Below, piece after piece: positions 1-5,882 of a stretch of 35,970 nucleotides of DNA. The translations under genes and the position numbers were made by a program. The notes under the pieces are model-generated. The model did not search any database. It was not told the origin of the DNA and worked only from the letters and a program-made list of their open reading frames with translations. The first letter of the stretch is position 1; every line of letters begins with the position of its first letter. The DNA comes from a virus: IMG/VR virus record IMGVR_UViG_3300005436_000021, positions 1 through 35,970 of that record; one strand, written 5' to 3'.

Positions 1-258
1 GGCAACCGGGAACACTACGACGAGAACACCCAGGAGGGCCCGGAGTGCGGTTGCACCGGCTGTATCGCCACGTTCGTCCTTCCCCGCCACCCGTTGCACA
101 TCTTCAACCGTGATGACGAGTTCGACCACACCTACGCCACCTTCTACTTCGCCGCTCCGCCCAAGTTCGAGGAGCAGCTTGCCGCCATCGCCCAGGACCC
201 GGTCAACATGGACGAGGTGTGGCGGGGCATCATCGACGCCATGGGTGGTGGGTTATGA
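1..258 (+). CDS. Hypothetical protein, C-terminal part (gene enters from left edge)
   Basis: The frame is open from base 1 to a TGA at 256-258, giving 85 visible residues and no start inside the window. The visible part has a Cys cluster (C16, C18, C21 of the visible peptide, in ECGCTGC) and then an aromatic-rich stretch (YATFYF). The stop overlaps the next ATG in an ATGA junction, which is good evidence that this frame is translated and coupled to its neighbour. The three close cysteines could bind a metal, but I do not recognise the family. Function unknown. Confidence 0.7.
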   Translation, partial: GNREHYDENTQEGPECGCTGCIATFVLPRHPLHIFNRDDEFDHTYATFYFAAPPKFEEQLAAIAQDPVNMDEVWRGIIDAMGGGL

Positions 259-647
259 GCCTTCCTATCGGCCGGGAACCCAACGGCATGTATCTGGAGA
301 ATCTGGTACAGGTGGTGCACACGTACGCGGTGGTAATTCCCGGCCGGGATGGTCCGTTCCCGCAGGAGCAGGCACTGCGTGACAACCTGAAGCGGTGGCT
401 GGACCAGATGTGGGTGGACGCGTTCCACGCCGGTGCCGCCTGGCGGGCTTCCGTGGAGCCTCGCACCATCCAGATCACCGTGGACGCGGAGTCCTACCAC
501 CGTTGGTTGCAGGTAGGCGAGGAGCAGGTGCGTGACTGGCTGGGCCAGCACCCGGACGGCACCTGGCCGCAGGAGGGGCAGAAGGTGTCACGCAACGTCC
601 AGGTTCCCGAGCGCCAGGAGACGCCGCCGGCACCACCACCGGTGTAG
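255..647 (+). CDS. Hypothetical protein, 130 aa
   Basis: The start is the ATG at 255, which overlaps the upstream stop (ATGA) and follows a G-rich GGTGGTGGG stretch. An in-frame ATG at 219 would lie inside the upstream coding sequence and is less likely. The protein is soluble and Trp-rich (RWLDQMW, YHRWL, RDWLGQH), and its C-terminus turns into a proline-rich tail (TPPAPPPV). There is no signal peptide, membrane segment or motif that I recognise. It is the last gene of a rightward unit, because the next gene is on the opposite strand beyond a strong hairpin. Confidence 0.75.
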   Translation: MSLPIGREPNGMYLENLVQVVHTYAVVIPGRDGPFPQEQALRDNLKRWLDQMWVDAFHAGAAWRASVEPRTIQITVDAESYHRWLQVGEEQVRDWLGQHPDGTWPQEGQKVSRNVQVPERQETPPAPPPV

Positions 648-696
648 CCTGAAGTTCCCTGGCAAAGGGACCCGCCCATCGTCCAGATGGCACACA

Positions 697-733
697 CAGC
701 AGGACCCCAGGTTCAAAACCCGGGGTCCTGCTG
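697..733. terminator. Bidirectional hairpin terminator between convergent genes
   Basis: A perfect 12-bp inverted repeat (CAGCAGGACCCC at 697-708, GGGGTCCTGCTG at 722-733) encloses a 13-nt loop. Flanking ACACA/TGTGT bases lengthen the stem with one bulge. It sits between the convergent genes ending at 647 and 770. No U-tract follows on either strand, which is common for terminators in GC-rich actinobacterial DNA. A weaker hairpin (TCCCT at 656-660, AGGGA at 666-670) precedes it. The rest of 648-769 holds nothing else I can support. Confidence 0.8.
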
Positions 734-769
734 GTGTGTAGGGGCCGATCAGCGGGCAGCCGAGTGACC

Positions 770-1309
770 CTACCCGTAGTAGCCTACTGTCCTCCAGGCG
801 GTGCCGGCGGTCCCCAGGTTCACCGCCTCCTGCGCCTGCACCAGCCACGGTCCCCGCAGTCCACCGGCGAAACGCACCCGCTGGACGGGGCCGATGCGCA
901 GCAGGCTCACGCCACGCTCCTCCAGCATCTGGATGCGTGCCGCAAGGGTACAGCGCCCCTCGTCGTGGTGGCCGTCCATCAGCATGCAGTGCACGTCGTA
1001 GGAGCCGTCCTCATGCACGGTCACCGGATGCCACGGGCCGGGCTCCAGTGCCCCCACGGCGTTCCTGGCGGGCCCTACGGCCTCAAGGATCGCGTTGGTG
1101 CACCAGGAGATGTGGCAGGTCACCAGTTCCAGCAGGCCCGCCAGTGACTCTTCGGAAAGTTGGGCTGCTGCCTGTAGCCGGAAGCACGCGGGGCAGATCG
1201 GTGCCCCCGGCTTGTTGGTGGTCCACGTCAGCCTGCTGAGGTCAGAGAAACGGAACCCGCAGCAGGAGCAGACCGGCGGGGTGGGGTCAGTCGTCGTCAT
1301 TGTCGTCAC
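770..1309 (-). CDS. Zinc-ribbon-like hypothetical protein, 179 aa
   Basis: This is the last gene of the leftward operon. The N-terminal region has a Cys set C14, C16, C17 and C39-P-A-C42, spaced like a zinc ribbon. Further Cys/His follow in the middle (CHISWC and HCMLMDGHHDEGRC). The second cluster resembles the C-x-L-x-x-G-H motif of many small actinobacteriophage proteins. The start is uncertain: GTG at 1309 or ATG at 1300, neither with a well-placed Shine-Dalgarno sequence. Both overlap the end of the upstream 41-aa gene, so translational coupling is likely. Function unknown; nucleic-acid or protein binding through zinc is a guess. Confidence 0.75.
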   Translation of the reverse strand: MTTMTTTDPTPPVCSCCGFRFSDLSRLTWTTNKPGAPICPACFRLQAAAQLSEESLAGLLELVTCHISWCTNAILEAVGPARNAVGALEPGPWHPVTVHEDGSYDVHCMLMDGHHDEGRCTLAARIQMLEERGVSLLRIGPVQRVRFAGGLRGPWLVQAQEAVNLGTAGTAWRTVGYYG

Positions 1310-1412
1310 AGCAGCAGTCGCAATCCTTACCGTCCCTCCAGACGATGAAGCAGATGGTGCCCATGGTGATCAGGCTCAAGGCAACAGTGGTGAACGCCTC
1401 CGACCAGCTCAC
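1287..1412 (-). CDS. Membrane miniprotein with Cys/Asp-rich tail, 41 aa
   Basis: GTG start at 1412, preceded by AGGGAGG nine bases upstream, and overlapping the upstream stop (GTGA). One transmembrane segment spans about residues 7-25. A cytosolic or periplasmic tail follows, ending DCDCCCDDNDDD: four cysteines among acidic residues. Such a tail could chelate a metal or be modified by disulfides. It is the third of three consecutive membrane miniproteins. No homologous family is recognised. Confidence in coding rests on the ribosome-binding site, the stop/start overlaps and the hydrophobic pattern. Confidence 0.65.
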   Translation of the reverse strand: MSWSEAFTTVALSLITMGTICFIVWRDGKDCDCCCDDNDDD

Positions 1413-1543
1413 TCCTCCTCGCCTCCCTTGCGGGTGGTTTCGGTGTAAGTGACGTGGGTGCGTGACGCCCACAGTGCCATGCACAGGATGGCGGTGAAGC
1501 ACACGATCACGGCGATGATGACAGCCGCTGTCGGCCAGCTCAC
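1409..1543 (-). CDS. Membrane miniprotein, 44 aa
   Basis: GTG start at 1543 overlaps the stop of the upstream miniprotein (GTGA), and its own TGA overlaps the next GTG in the same way. After a short VSWPTAA leader, residues about 7-26 form one hydrophobic helix containing two cysteines (VCFTAILC). It is followed by a polar, charged tail ending KGGEEE. Its opening VSW matches the VSW opening of the neighbouring 41-aa protein, so the two may be diverged duplicates. The Shine-Dalgarno match is weak, so coupling to the upstream gene is likely. Confidence 0.6.
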   Translation of the reverse strand: MSWPTAAVIIAVIVCFTAILCMALWASRTHVTYTETTRKGGEEE

Positions 1544-1641
1544 TTGAGGATCACCGCCACCGCCACCAGTGTCACGATGATCAGGATGATAATCCAGATG
1601 CCGATGTCGGCATTCTTGTCATTGTTGCCGTTGTTACTCAC
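1540..1641 (-). CDS. Membrane miniprotein, 33 aa
   Basis: GTG start at 1641, preceded by an excellent ribosome-binding site (AAGGAGGA with a 5-base spacer). The peptide is an Asn-rich polar N-terminus (about 12 residues) followed by a single long hydrophobic segment to the end (IWIIILIIV and onward, finishing VILK). It overlaps the stop of the upstream 63-aa gene and the start of the next miniprotein. The strong ribosome-binding site makes it credible despite its size. Function unknown; small single-helix phage proteins include holins, antiholins and membrane-protein modulators. Confidence 0.65.
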   Translation of the reverse strand: MSNNGNNDKNADIGIWIIILIIVTLVAVAVILK

Positions 1642-1825
1642 CCGACTCCTCCTTGCTCCTCTTGGCGGCCACCGTCTTGAGGCACGCTTCGCAGATCCCC
1701 ATGTGCCCGACGTGCCCCTCGGGTACCATCACCGTGACTTCCCGCCCGCAGCAGGTGTTGCCGGTGGCCGGGTGCAGGTAGTGCAGCTTGTAGCCGGCCG
1801 CCGTGGTGCACAACTTCAGGTCCAT
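1634..1825 (-). CDS. Small zinc-binding-type protein, 63 aa
   Basis: ATG at 1825 follows GAGAGGAG. Pattern: C6, then HYLHP near residues 15-19, TCCGR at 24-28, and ICEAC at 44-48. The arrangement (H..., T-x-C-G-R, C-x-x-C) matches a class of tiny proteins often seen in actinobacteriophages, probably folding around one zinc ion. It carries no enzymatic residues. It overlaps both neighbours by about 10 bases. A specific function cannot be assigned. Confidence 0.75.
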   Translation of the reverse strand: MDLKLCTTAAGYKLHYLHPATGNTCCGREVTVMVPEGHVGHMGICEACLKTVAAKRSKEESGE

Positions 1826-1977
1826 GACACGCTCCTCTCATGCCTTGCGTCGGTGCCGAAGTGGGCGTGGATGACGGGGTGGTGCGGTTGCAGTGCCTCC
1901 CGGTAGCCCACCATCCCGGCACCACCCACCAGTACCGCCAGGATGCCGGCGGCCACCATCACTCGGGCGTAGACCAT
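1816..1977 (-). CDS. Small membrane protein, 53 aa
   Basis: ATG at 1977, chosen because the predicted transmembrane helix begins at once (residues about 2-22, VMVAAGILAVLVGGAGMV) after a short YAR. The remainder is a His-rich polar tail (HHPVIHAHFGTDARH). The start lies 19 bases inside the upstream gene, and a GGGAG lies upstream. It is a single-pass protein or a type with a cleavable signal; there is no clear cleavage motif. It belongs with the other membrane miniproteins of this operon. Role unknown. Confidence 0.65.
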   Translation of the reverse strand: MVYARVMVAAGILAVLVGGAGMVGYREALQPHHPVIHAHFGTDARHERSVSWT

Positions 1978-2201
1978 GTCATGCTCCCGTCCTTGCGCCT
2001 GGTGGGCCGACTGCGTCCGCCCAGCACCAACACCTGGTCCCACGTGCCGGGGGCGTACATGACCCCTCCCCGCTTCGCCAGCTCAACCGAAAGCGCACCG
2101 CCCTCGTCCACGGTCACATCCATGCCGTTGTTGGTGGTGCTGGTGAACTCGTCGGTGACAGTTGCCCCGTTGCCGTCGCCACGCTGTACCTTGACCTTCA
2201 T
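1959..2201 (-). CDS. Hypothetical protein, 80 aa
   Basis: ATG at 2201 has a very strong ribosome-binding site (GGAGGAGAC) and overlaps the upstream stop (ATGA). The protein looks all-beta: alternating hydrophobic and polar residues (MKVKVQ, VTVDEGG, LSVELA, QVLVLGG) with a Thr/Asn-rich turn in the middle and a basic patch (RSRPTRRKDG) near the end. No cysteines and no membrane segment. I do not recognise it. It could be a small adaptor or inhibitor, but nothing in the sequence says which. Confidence 0.7.
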   Translation of the reverse strand: MKVKVQRGDGNGATVTDEFTSTTNNGMDVTVDEGGALSVELAKRGGVMYAPGTWDQVLVLGGRSRPTRRKDGSMTWSTPE

Positions 2202-2503
2202 GCCGTCTCCTCCGTTGCTGCCTGGATGAACTCGGTGGTTGCCACCGCGAACGCGATGGTGTCCTGCTTGTAGCGGGCGGCCAGGATCGCCAGGTCGTGC
2301 TTCAGGTCCTCGACATTGTCCTCGTCCACCTCCACGCACCAGCAGGCGTTCTGGAACGGTTCGGCCGGACACGAGAGCCAGGAACCGTGGGTGCGTTCGG
2401 CCGCCCACTCCAGTTCGTCATTGACCGCGTGCCAGTACAGTGCCCATTCGCGCTGGGTCAGCTTGTCGTCGGAGTTGCCGATCGATACGTATGCCGTGAT
2501 CAT
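2198..2503 (-). CDS. Hypothetical protein, 101 aa
   Basis: ATG at 2503 follows GAGGGTGG and overlaps the stop of the WhiB-like gene (ATGA). The first half reads as a beta strand plus amphipathic helix (ITAYVSIGNSDD, then LTQREWALYWHAV). A short Cys pair (ACWC) sits mid-protein in a strand, and a C-terminal helical region includes KHDLAILAARYKQ. The pattern suggests a small alpha/beta fold. No catalytic motif is recognised. Its translation is coupled to the WhiB-like regulator, so the two are probably made in similar amounts. Confidence 0.7.
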   Translation of the reverse strand: MITAYVSIGNSDDKLTQREWALYWHAVNDELEWAAERTHGSWLSCPAEPFQNACWCVEVDEDNVEDLKHDLAILAARYKQDTIAFAVATTEFIQAATEETA

Positions 2504-2844
2504 GCCGCCACCCTCTGTCTGTTGCTCCGTTGAGACTGTCGTTCCTGCCGAAGGGCGGCCAGGCGCTGCACCGCCCTGGTGCCGTTCACCGCGCCCGACC
2601 ACCATTTGCCTCCCAGCACCTGCCCGTTGAACAGTTGGGAGGGGCGCAACGTCAACGCCCAGTCCAGGCACTGCTCACGCACCGAGCACCTGGCGCAGAT
2701 CGCAAGCGCCCGGTTGATGTCCACCGTCCTGACCCGCGAGACCGCCCCCTCCCGTTCGCTCTCGGGGAAGAATAGGGAGGCGTTGCCTGGGCAGGCCGCC
2801 TGGCTGCGCCACGACTGGTCGCCGTAGATCGGCACGTTGATCAT
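2500..2844 (-). CDS. WhiB-family iron-sulfur transcription factor
   Basis: 114 aa from ATG 2844 (GAAGGTGA upstream, ATGA overlap with the previous stop). The four family cysteines are present: C18, then C50-x-x-C53-x5-C59, which bind a [4Fe-4S] cluster in WhiB proteins. A glycine turn (GQVLGGKWW) stands where the family has its G-[VI]-W-G-G turn, but the match is imperfect. A basic Arg/Gln-rich tail could contact DNA. WhiB proteins act with the primary sigma factor in Actinobacteria, and phage copies (for example in mycobacteriophage TM4) can interfere with host WhiB regulation. Here the role is inferred: redirecting host transcription or regulating phage genes. Confidence 0.9.
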   Translation of the reverse strand: MINVPIYGDQSWRSQAACPGNASLFFPESEREGAVSRVRTVDINRALAICARCSVREQCLDWALTLRPSQLFNGQVLGGKWWSGAVNGTRAVQRLAALRQERQSQRSNRQRVAA

Positions 2845-3068
2845 GTGTCGGTCACCTTCGGACCCAGTACCTGTGCGAGGTGGTCCTCGTACTGGCTGCA
2901 CGCTTCTGCCGCGTCGTCCAGCCTGGTGACGTCAACCCAGGCAATCTGACCGTAAGGACTACGGTTGGGGTAGTCGCTGTCGAAGGTGGACACATCCTCC
3001 CAGTAGAGCTTCCACAGCTTCACCAGGGCCTGGAGGGCAGCCCGTTCCACCTGCACCAGGTCAGTCAC
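2841..3068 (-). CDS. Hypothetical protein, 75 aa
   Basis: I place the start at GTG 3068, because it lies in a GTGACTGA overlap with the stop of the ribbon-helix-helix gene. A longer reading from 3125 would run inside that gene. The sequence is amphipathic-helical at the N-terminus (VERAALQALVKLWKLYW) and acidic later (RLDDAAEACSQYEDH). It ends in an ATGA overlap with the WhiB-like gene. No recognised motif. Its position between two regulator-type genes suggests a shared regulatory or host-modifying unit, but that is context only. Confidence 0.65.
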   Translation of the reverse strand: MTDLVQVERAALQALVKLWKLYWEDVSTFDSDYPNRSPYGQIAWVDVTRLDDAAEACSQYEDHLAQVLGPKVTDT

Positions 3069-3279
3069 GCAACTCACCGCCGAGGGTGCGCCGTACCCGT
3101 TCCAGGTACTTGTCCACCAGGGCACCGAATGTCGGTGACTCGCGCACCATGGTCAGGTGGCTCACGCAGGCCACCCGCACCACCTCGCTGAAGGTGGTGT
3201 TCAGCACGCCGGCCAGCAGGTCCAGTTGCTCGATCAGGTCGTCTTCCAGGCGCAGCGACTTGACGGTGCTACCAGGCAT
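3061..3279 (-). CDS. Ribbon-helix-helix DNA-binding protein
   Basis: 72 aa from ATG 3279. The first 45 residues fit the ribbon-helix-helix (MetJ/Arc/CopG) fold: a short beta strand (TVKSLRL), helix A (EDDLIEQLDLLAGVL), then a turn and helix B (TFSEVVRVACVSHL). The charged C-terminal third (VDKYLERVRRTLGG) could be a partner-binding extension. Proteins of this fold dimerise and insert the paired strands in the DNA major groove. The start lies inside the end of the phosphatase gene. Likely role: transcriptional repressor. No toxin neighbour of a classical antitoxin pair is evident, although a toxin-like domain exists in the 457-aa gene of the same operon. Confidence 0.8.
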   Translation of the reverse strand: MPGSTVKSLRLEDDLIEQLDLLAGVLNTTFSEVVRVACVSHLTMVRESPTFGALVDKYLERVRRTLGGELRD

Positions 3280-3892
3280 TGTGGTCACCGTCATCCGGGG
3301 CCGGGACGAACGCCACCACCCGCACGTCGTCGTCGCCACCATCAACCCAGGCCACATGCTCTGCCAGCTCGTCCGCCTTGCGCTCCTGCTCGTCGGCGAG
3401 GGTCTGCTCCTCGCGTGCCAGGTAACGGCGGAAGTGCTCGTTACCCAGGGCGTAGGGGGAACGGCGCCGCTTGATGTGGGCGACCGCCTCCGTCCAGGTC
3501 CAGCCACGGCGAAGCATCACCAACGCCACCAGAAGCCCGGAACGGTTGTAGCCGGCGCGGCAACGCACCAGCACCGTGTCCCCTGCTCGAAGGTTGCCCA
3601 CGATCCGGTCGGCCGCCACCCGCAACAGCTCCCGCTGGTGGTTGTTCAGCATGGCGTCGGGCATGAACAGCAGGTGGTGCTCGGTTCCTTCCGGGGGCCC
3701 GTAGTTGTACACGGCTGCCTCGTTGGCAAGGCGGTCGTCACGCAACCTGATGGAGTACACCACCGTGAACGGGTGCTCAGGCGTCACCTTGGCGTGGCGC
3801 AGGTCCACCGACCCGTCCTCGTGGTATTCGTGGCCACCCATGTACAGGCCGGGGATGATCTCGTTCCACGGCTCGTCGGCGTAGGGAATCAT
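3269..3892 (-). CDS. Dual-specificity / tyrosine protein phosphatase
   Basis: 207 aa. The active-site loop is V-R-C111-R-A-G-Y-N-R117-S-G, the C-x5-R signature of cysteine phosphatases, with nucleophile C111 and phosphate-binding R117. The usual His before the Cys is replaced by Arg (R110). A probable general-acid loop (FMPDAML, D79) lies about 30 residues upstream, as in dual-specificity enzymes. The N-terminus has the family-like EIIPGLYMGG. A C-terminal extension rich in Glu/Asp (EEQTLADEQERKADE) follows the core. It would remove phosphate from Ser/Thr/Tyr of host or phage proteins. Target unknown. ATGA overlap with the upstream gene. Confidence 0.88.
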   Translation of the reverse strand: MIPYADEPWNEIIPGLYMGGHEYHEDGSVDLRHAKVTPEHPFTVVYSIRLRDDRLANEAAVYNYGPPEGTEHHLLFMPDAMLNNHQRELLRVAADRIVGNLRAGDTVLVRCRAGYNRSGLLVALVMLRRGWTWTEAVAHIKRRRSPYALGNEHFRRYLAREEQTLADEQERKADELAEHVAWVDGGDDDVRVVAFVPAPDDGDHNAW

Positions 3893-4257
3893 CCGTCCAC
3901 CTTCTCGAAGTGGATGCCGGCACTGCCGAACCCGCGTTCGGGGTCACCTGTTGTCACCCGGAACTTGCCCTGCCAGCGCATGTTGGGGATGCTGGAGAGC
4001 TGTTCGAACAGGGGGCAGTCGAACAGGTGCCCCAGGATGCGTTCCCGTAGCGGGTGCTGCACGGTGTACCCGTCAGCCTGGAAGTCCACCACGTGCTCGG
4101 TTTCCGGGTTGCCCATGATCAGGCTCATGGCGTCGTTGCGTGGACAGTCACCCTCCACGCACAGCACCTGGGTGGGTTCCTGTTCGATGTCCACGTACAG
4201 GGTCTGGCCACAACCCATCGGGCAGTAGCCGGCCACATGTAGCCGGTCAGCTCCCAT
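3889..4257 (-). CDS. Zinc-ribbon-type protein (CPMGC family)
   Basis: 122 aa from ATG 4257 (GGAGGAGGTGATG upstream). The N-terminal metal site is Y-C12-P-M-G-C16-G and VLC33-VEGDC38-P. The CPMGCG...C...DCP pattern resembles a small actinobacterial/phage family that I recall under a DUF number (DUF6085); that label is from memory. The rest contains a TVQHPLRERI stretch and a mixed alpha/beta C-terminus without obvious catalytic residues. It lies just before, and overlaps, the phosphatase gene. No function is known to me. Confidence 0.7.
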   Translation of the reverse strand: MGADRLHVAGYCPMGCGQTLYVDIEQEPTQVLCVEGDCPRNDAMSLIMGNPETEHVVDFQADGYTVQHPLRERILGHLFDCPLFEQLSSIPNMRWQGKFRVTTGDPERGFGSAGIHFEKVDG

Positions 4258-4930
4258 CGGTCATCACCTCCTCCGGTTTGCGTGCCAGGACCTCCAGTGC
4301 CCACCGGGCGAACTCGTGCAAGTCACTGGGTTCCATGTGGTGCTCCAGACAGAACTTGCGTGCCTTGCGCTTGTCCTCCAGTTCGGCCATGCCACGGCTG
4401 GACAGCGGCACCGCCTCATCGGCCTCCTTGTACCGCCTGATCAGTTCCTGGAGGCACCACTCGATGTCGGGCCACTCCGGGTCACCCGGGTAGATGTCGT
4501 GAAGGTTCAGAACCTCCATCATGGTCATGGTCAGCTTGGTCTCACGCCGGCTCAGCTTCACCTCCGACTGGGTACTGGCGAGGTAGCGGGCGATCAGCTC
4601 CGCGACCTCCCGCTCCGGGTCCACGGTGAAGGTGGTGGCGTCCGGCTCATCGGGACGTAGGGCCTGTGCCACCTGGAAGGAGAGCCGGTTGAGCAGTTCC
4701 GAGTGTGCCCTGTACTGGTTGCGCTCCTCCTGGAGCTTGCGCATGGTGACGGTCAATGAGCCGATGTCCCGGTTGAGGGTGCTCACCTCTTGCTCGTAGG
4801 CGTCCCGGTCGCTGTCCCAGCCCTCCTTCTCGGTCAGCAGCCGGTGTATCTCGGCGACCAGGTCCTGGTGCTGTGTCTCGGTCGCTTCGCGGTAGCTGTT
4901 GAGCTGGTCCATCAGCTCGTTCCAGGTCAC
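4247..4930 (-). CDS. Coiled-coil hypothetical protein, 227 aa
   Basis: GTG start at 4930 overlaps the upstream stop (GTGA). Residues about 1-75 are a long charged helix with heptad-like hydrophobics (LMDQLNSYREATETQHQ onward through IGSLTVTMRKLQEERNQ), a good coiled-coil candidate. A middle helical domain follows (LLNRLSFQVAQAL, EVAELIARYLAS). The C-terminal half is compact and helical, with two widely separated cysteines (WCLQELI, KFCLEHH). It is cytoplasmic with no membrane segment. It may be a scaffold or oligomerising protein. I do not recognise a family. Confidence 0.7.
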   Translation of the reverse strand: MTWNELMDQLNSYREATETQHQDLVAEIHRLLTEKEGWDSDRDAYEQEVSTLNRDIGSLTVTMRKLQEERNQYRAHSELLNRLSFQVAQALRPDEPDATTFTVDPEREVAELIARYLASTQSEVKLSRRETKLTMTMMEVLNLHDIYPGDPEWPDIEWCLQELIRRYKEADEAVPLSSRGMAELEDKRKARKFCLEHHMEPSDLHEFARWALEVLARKPEEVMTDGS

Positions 4931-5133
4931 TTGTCCTCCACCGACCTCATGTTGATGTTGACTCCGTACCGCATCGCCAGGTACGTCAGCACCCGGGCAC
5001 GCTGGTTGGCGCCCATCCCGTCGAACAGGGTCACCGCCAGGCCGAGGTTCAGTGTCTCCAAGTCACCCGCCGGCAGGAACGTCGTGCCACCAACAGTCAC
5101 ACGTGGTGGCTGTGCCAGGTCGTCTTCCCTCAC
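4927..5133 (-). CDS. Hypothetical protein, 68 aa
   Basis: GTG at 5133 follows GAGGAGAAGCG. The protein starts with a charged segment, then a beta hairpin-like region (PRVTVGGTTFLPAGD) and a helix (LNLGLAVTLFDGM). It closes with LTYLAMRYGVNINMRSVEDK. The first 70 bases overlap the end of the upstream membrane-protein gene, a longer overlap than elsewhere in the operon. A later start is therefore possible, but the ribosome-binding site supports 5133. No known family. Confidence 0.6.
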   Translation of the reverse strand: MREDDLAQPPRVTVGGTTFLPAGDLETLNLGLAVTLFDGMGANQRARVLTYLAMRYGVNINMRSVEDK

Positions 5134-5275
5134 CGCTTCTCCTCGCGTGTGGTGGCCGGCGCCGCCTGCTCCAGCCCCACAGCAGGACCAGTGCGACGGC
5201 GCCGACCTTGATGAACCAGACCCCCACGATCAGCACCGGTAGCAGGTGACTGGCGTGGAGGTGAAACGTGACCAT
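5063..5275 (-). CDS. Small membrane protein, 70 aa
   Basis: ATG at 5275 forms a TAATG junction with the upstream stop. One strong transmembrane segment (residues about 11-34, LLPVLIVGVWFIKVGAVALV) is followed at once by a stop-transfer cluster of arginines (WSRRRRPPHARRS). That orders the protein with its N-terminus outside and a basic tail inside. The tail runs 70 bases into the next gene and has low-complexity composition, so the true end may be functionally unimportant. Role unknown. Confidence 0.6.
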   Translation of the reverse strand: MVTFHLHASHLLPVLIVGVWFIKVGAVALVLLWGWSRRRRPPHARRSGEGRRPGTATTCDCWWHDVPAGG

Positions 5276-5550
5276 TATGCCGGGTCCCCAGTACCGGACA
5301 CCTCGGCCGAACGGCCATGACGAGGGAAGGTGCCGGGTTCCTTGTCACGGTTGGCGTGACGTGTCGAAAGGTACGCCAACCGCAGTTTCTGCTCCGCGCG
5401 TGCCAGGATCTGCGACAGTCGTGGGATACCAGCTATCGCCTGCACCGCCTCCTGGTTGTCGTGCAGTACCGCCAGGTGCAGGGCGATCAGTGCCGCTGCC
5501 TGGTGCTCGGTGAAAGCCACCCGTACCTTGCGCTGGTATGGACCACTCAC
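5275..5550 (-). CDS. Hypothetical helical protein, 91 aa
   Basis: GTG at 5550 has GGAGGAGACATC upstream and overlaps the previous stop (GTGA). A central helix is rich in Ala, Leu and His (EHQAAALIALHLAVLHDN), followed by a second helix (LSQILARAEQKLRLAY). The C-terminus is polar and probably unstructured. The all-helical, lightly basic pattern could be a small DNA- or protein-binding factor, but there is no recognisable helix-turn-helix. Function unknown. Confidence 0.68.
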   Translation of the reverse strand: MSGPYQRKVRVAFTEHQAAALIALHLAVLHDNQEAVQAIAGIPRLSQILARAEQKLRLAYLSTRHANRDKEPGTFPRHGRSAEVSGTGDPA

Positions 5551-5882
5551 GATGTCTCCTCCAATTCCTTGATGATCTCCTTCAGGCGAAGGTTCTCTTC
5601 CCGCAGGGACAGTCGCCGGTCACGCGCCCTCTCCCAACGCCTGCTGCGACCGCCCCTGGTCACCTCCCACAGCAGGACCCACACGACGACGGGCCCGAAC
5701 ACCCCCAGCAGGAGACCTGCCCCCACATCCCTGCCATGGGGGGAGTCGCGCTTCTCGTAACTGGAGTCGTCGTAGCGTCCCGGGTACTCCTTGCGGCTGG
5801 CCAACCACGAGTTGCGGGTACAACGCCTCCACAGGTACCCCAGCAGCATCAGGTAGCCGGCGAGGATGATCCAGCCGGTCAC
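5547..5882 (-). CDS. Two-pass membrane protein with coiled-coil tail, 111 aa
   Basis: Start at GTG 5882, which overlaps the upstream stop (GTGA). A longer reading to 5978 would lie inside that gene. Two hydrophobic segments are visible: residues about 4-18 (WIILAGYLMLLGYLW), and about 55-76 (GAGLLLGVFGPVVVWVLLW). Between them is a basic/Tyr-rich loop (RRCTRNSWLASRKEYPGRY). The C-terminal 35 residues form a charged helix with leucine heptads (LREENLRLKEIIKELEE). Such hairpin-plus-coil proteins can be membrane anchors. Nothing identifies it as a holin. Confidence 0.68.
   Translation of the reverse strand: MTGWIILAGYLMLLGYLWRRCTRNSWLASRKEYPGRYDDSSYEKRDSPHGRDVGAGLLLGVFGPVVVWVLLWEVTRGGRSRRWERARDRRLSLREENLRLKEIIKELEETS

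Noticed and set aside
655-740. tRNA-like element: the loop AGGTTCAAAACCC in the 697-733 hairpin resembles a tRNA T-arm
   Set aside because: The flanking bases pair with each other as one long hairpin. No acceptor, D or anticodon arms can be drawn, and there is no CCA. It is better explained as a terminator.
3086-4228. 380-codon open frame on the plus strand
   Set aside because: It is antisense to the phosphatase, RHH and zinc-ribbon genes, which show clear family motifs. It shows no motif of its own.
5130-5348. Minus-strand frame of 72 codons ending TTREEKR in GTGA overlap with gene 4927-5133
   Set aside because: The stop overlap is attractive, but the protein is Arg/Pro/Gly-rich and shadow-like. 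The alternative frame begins in a TAATG junction and encodes a clear transmembrane helix.
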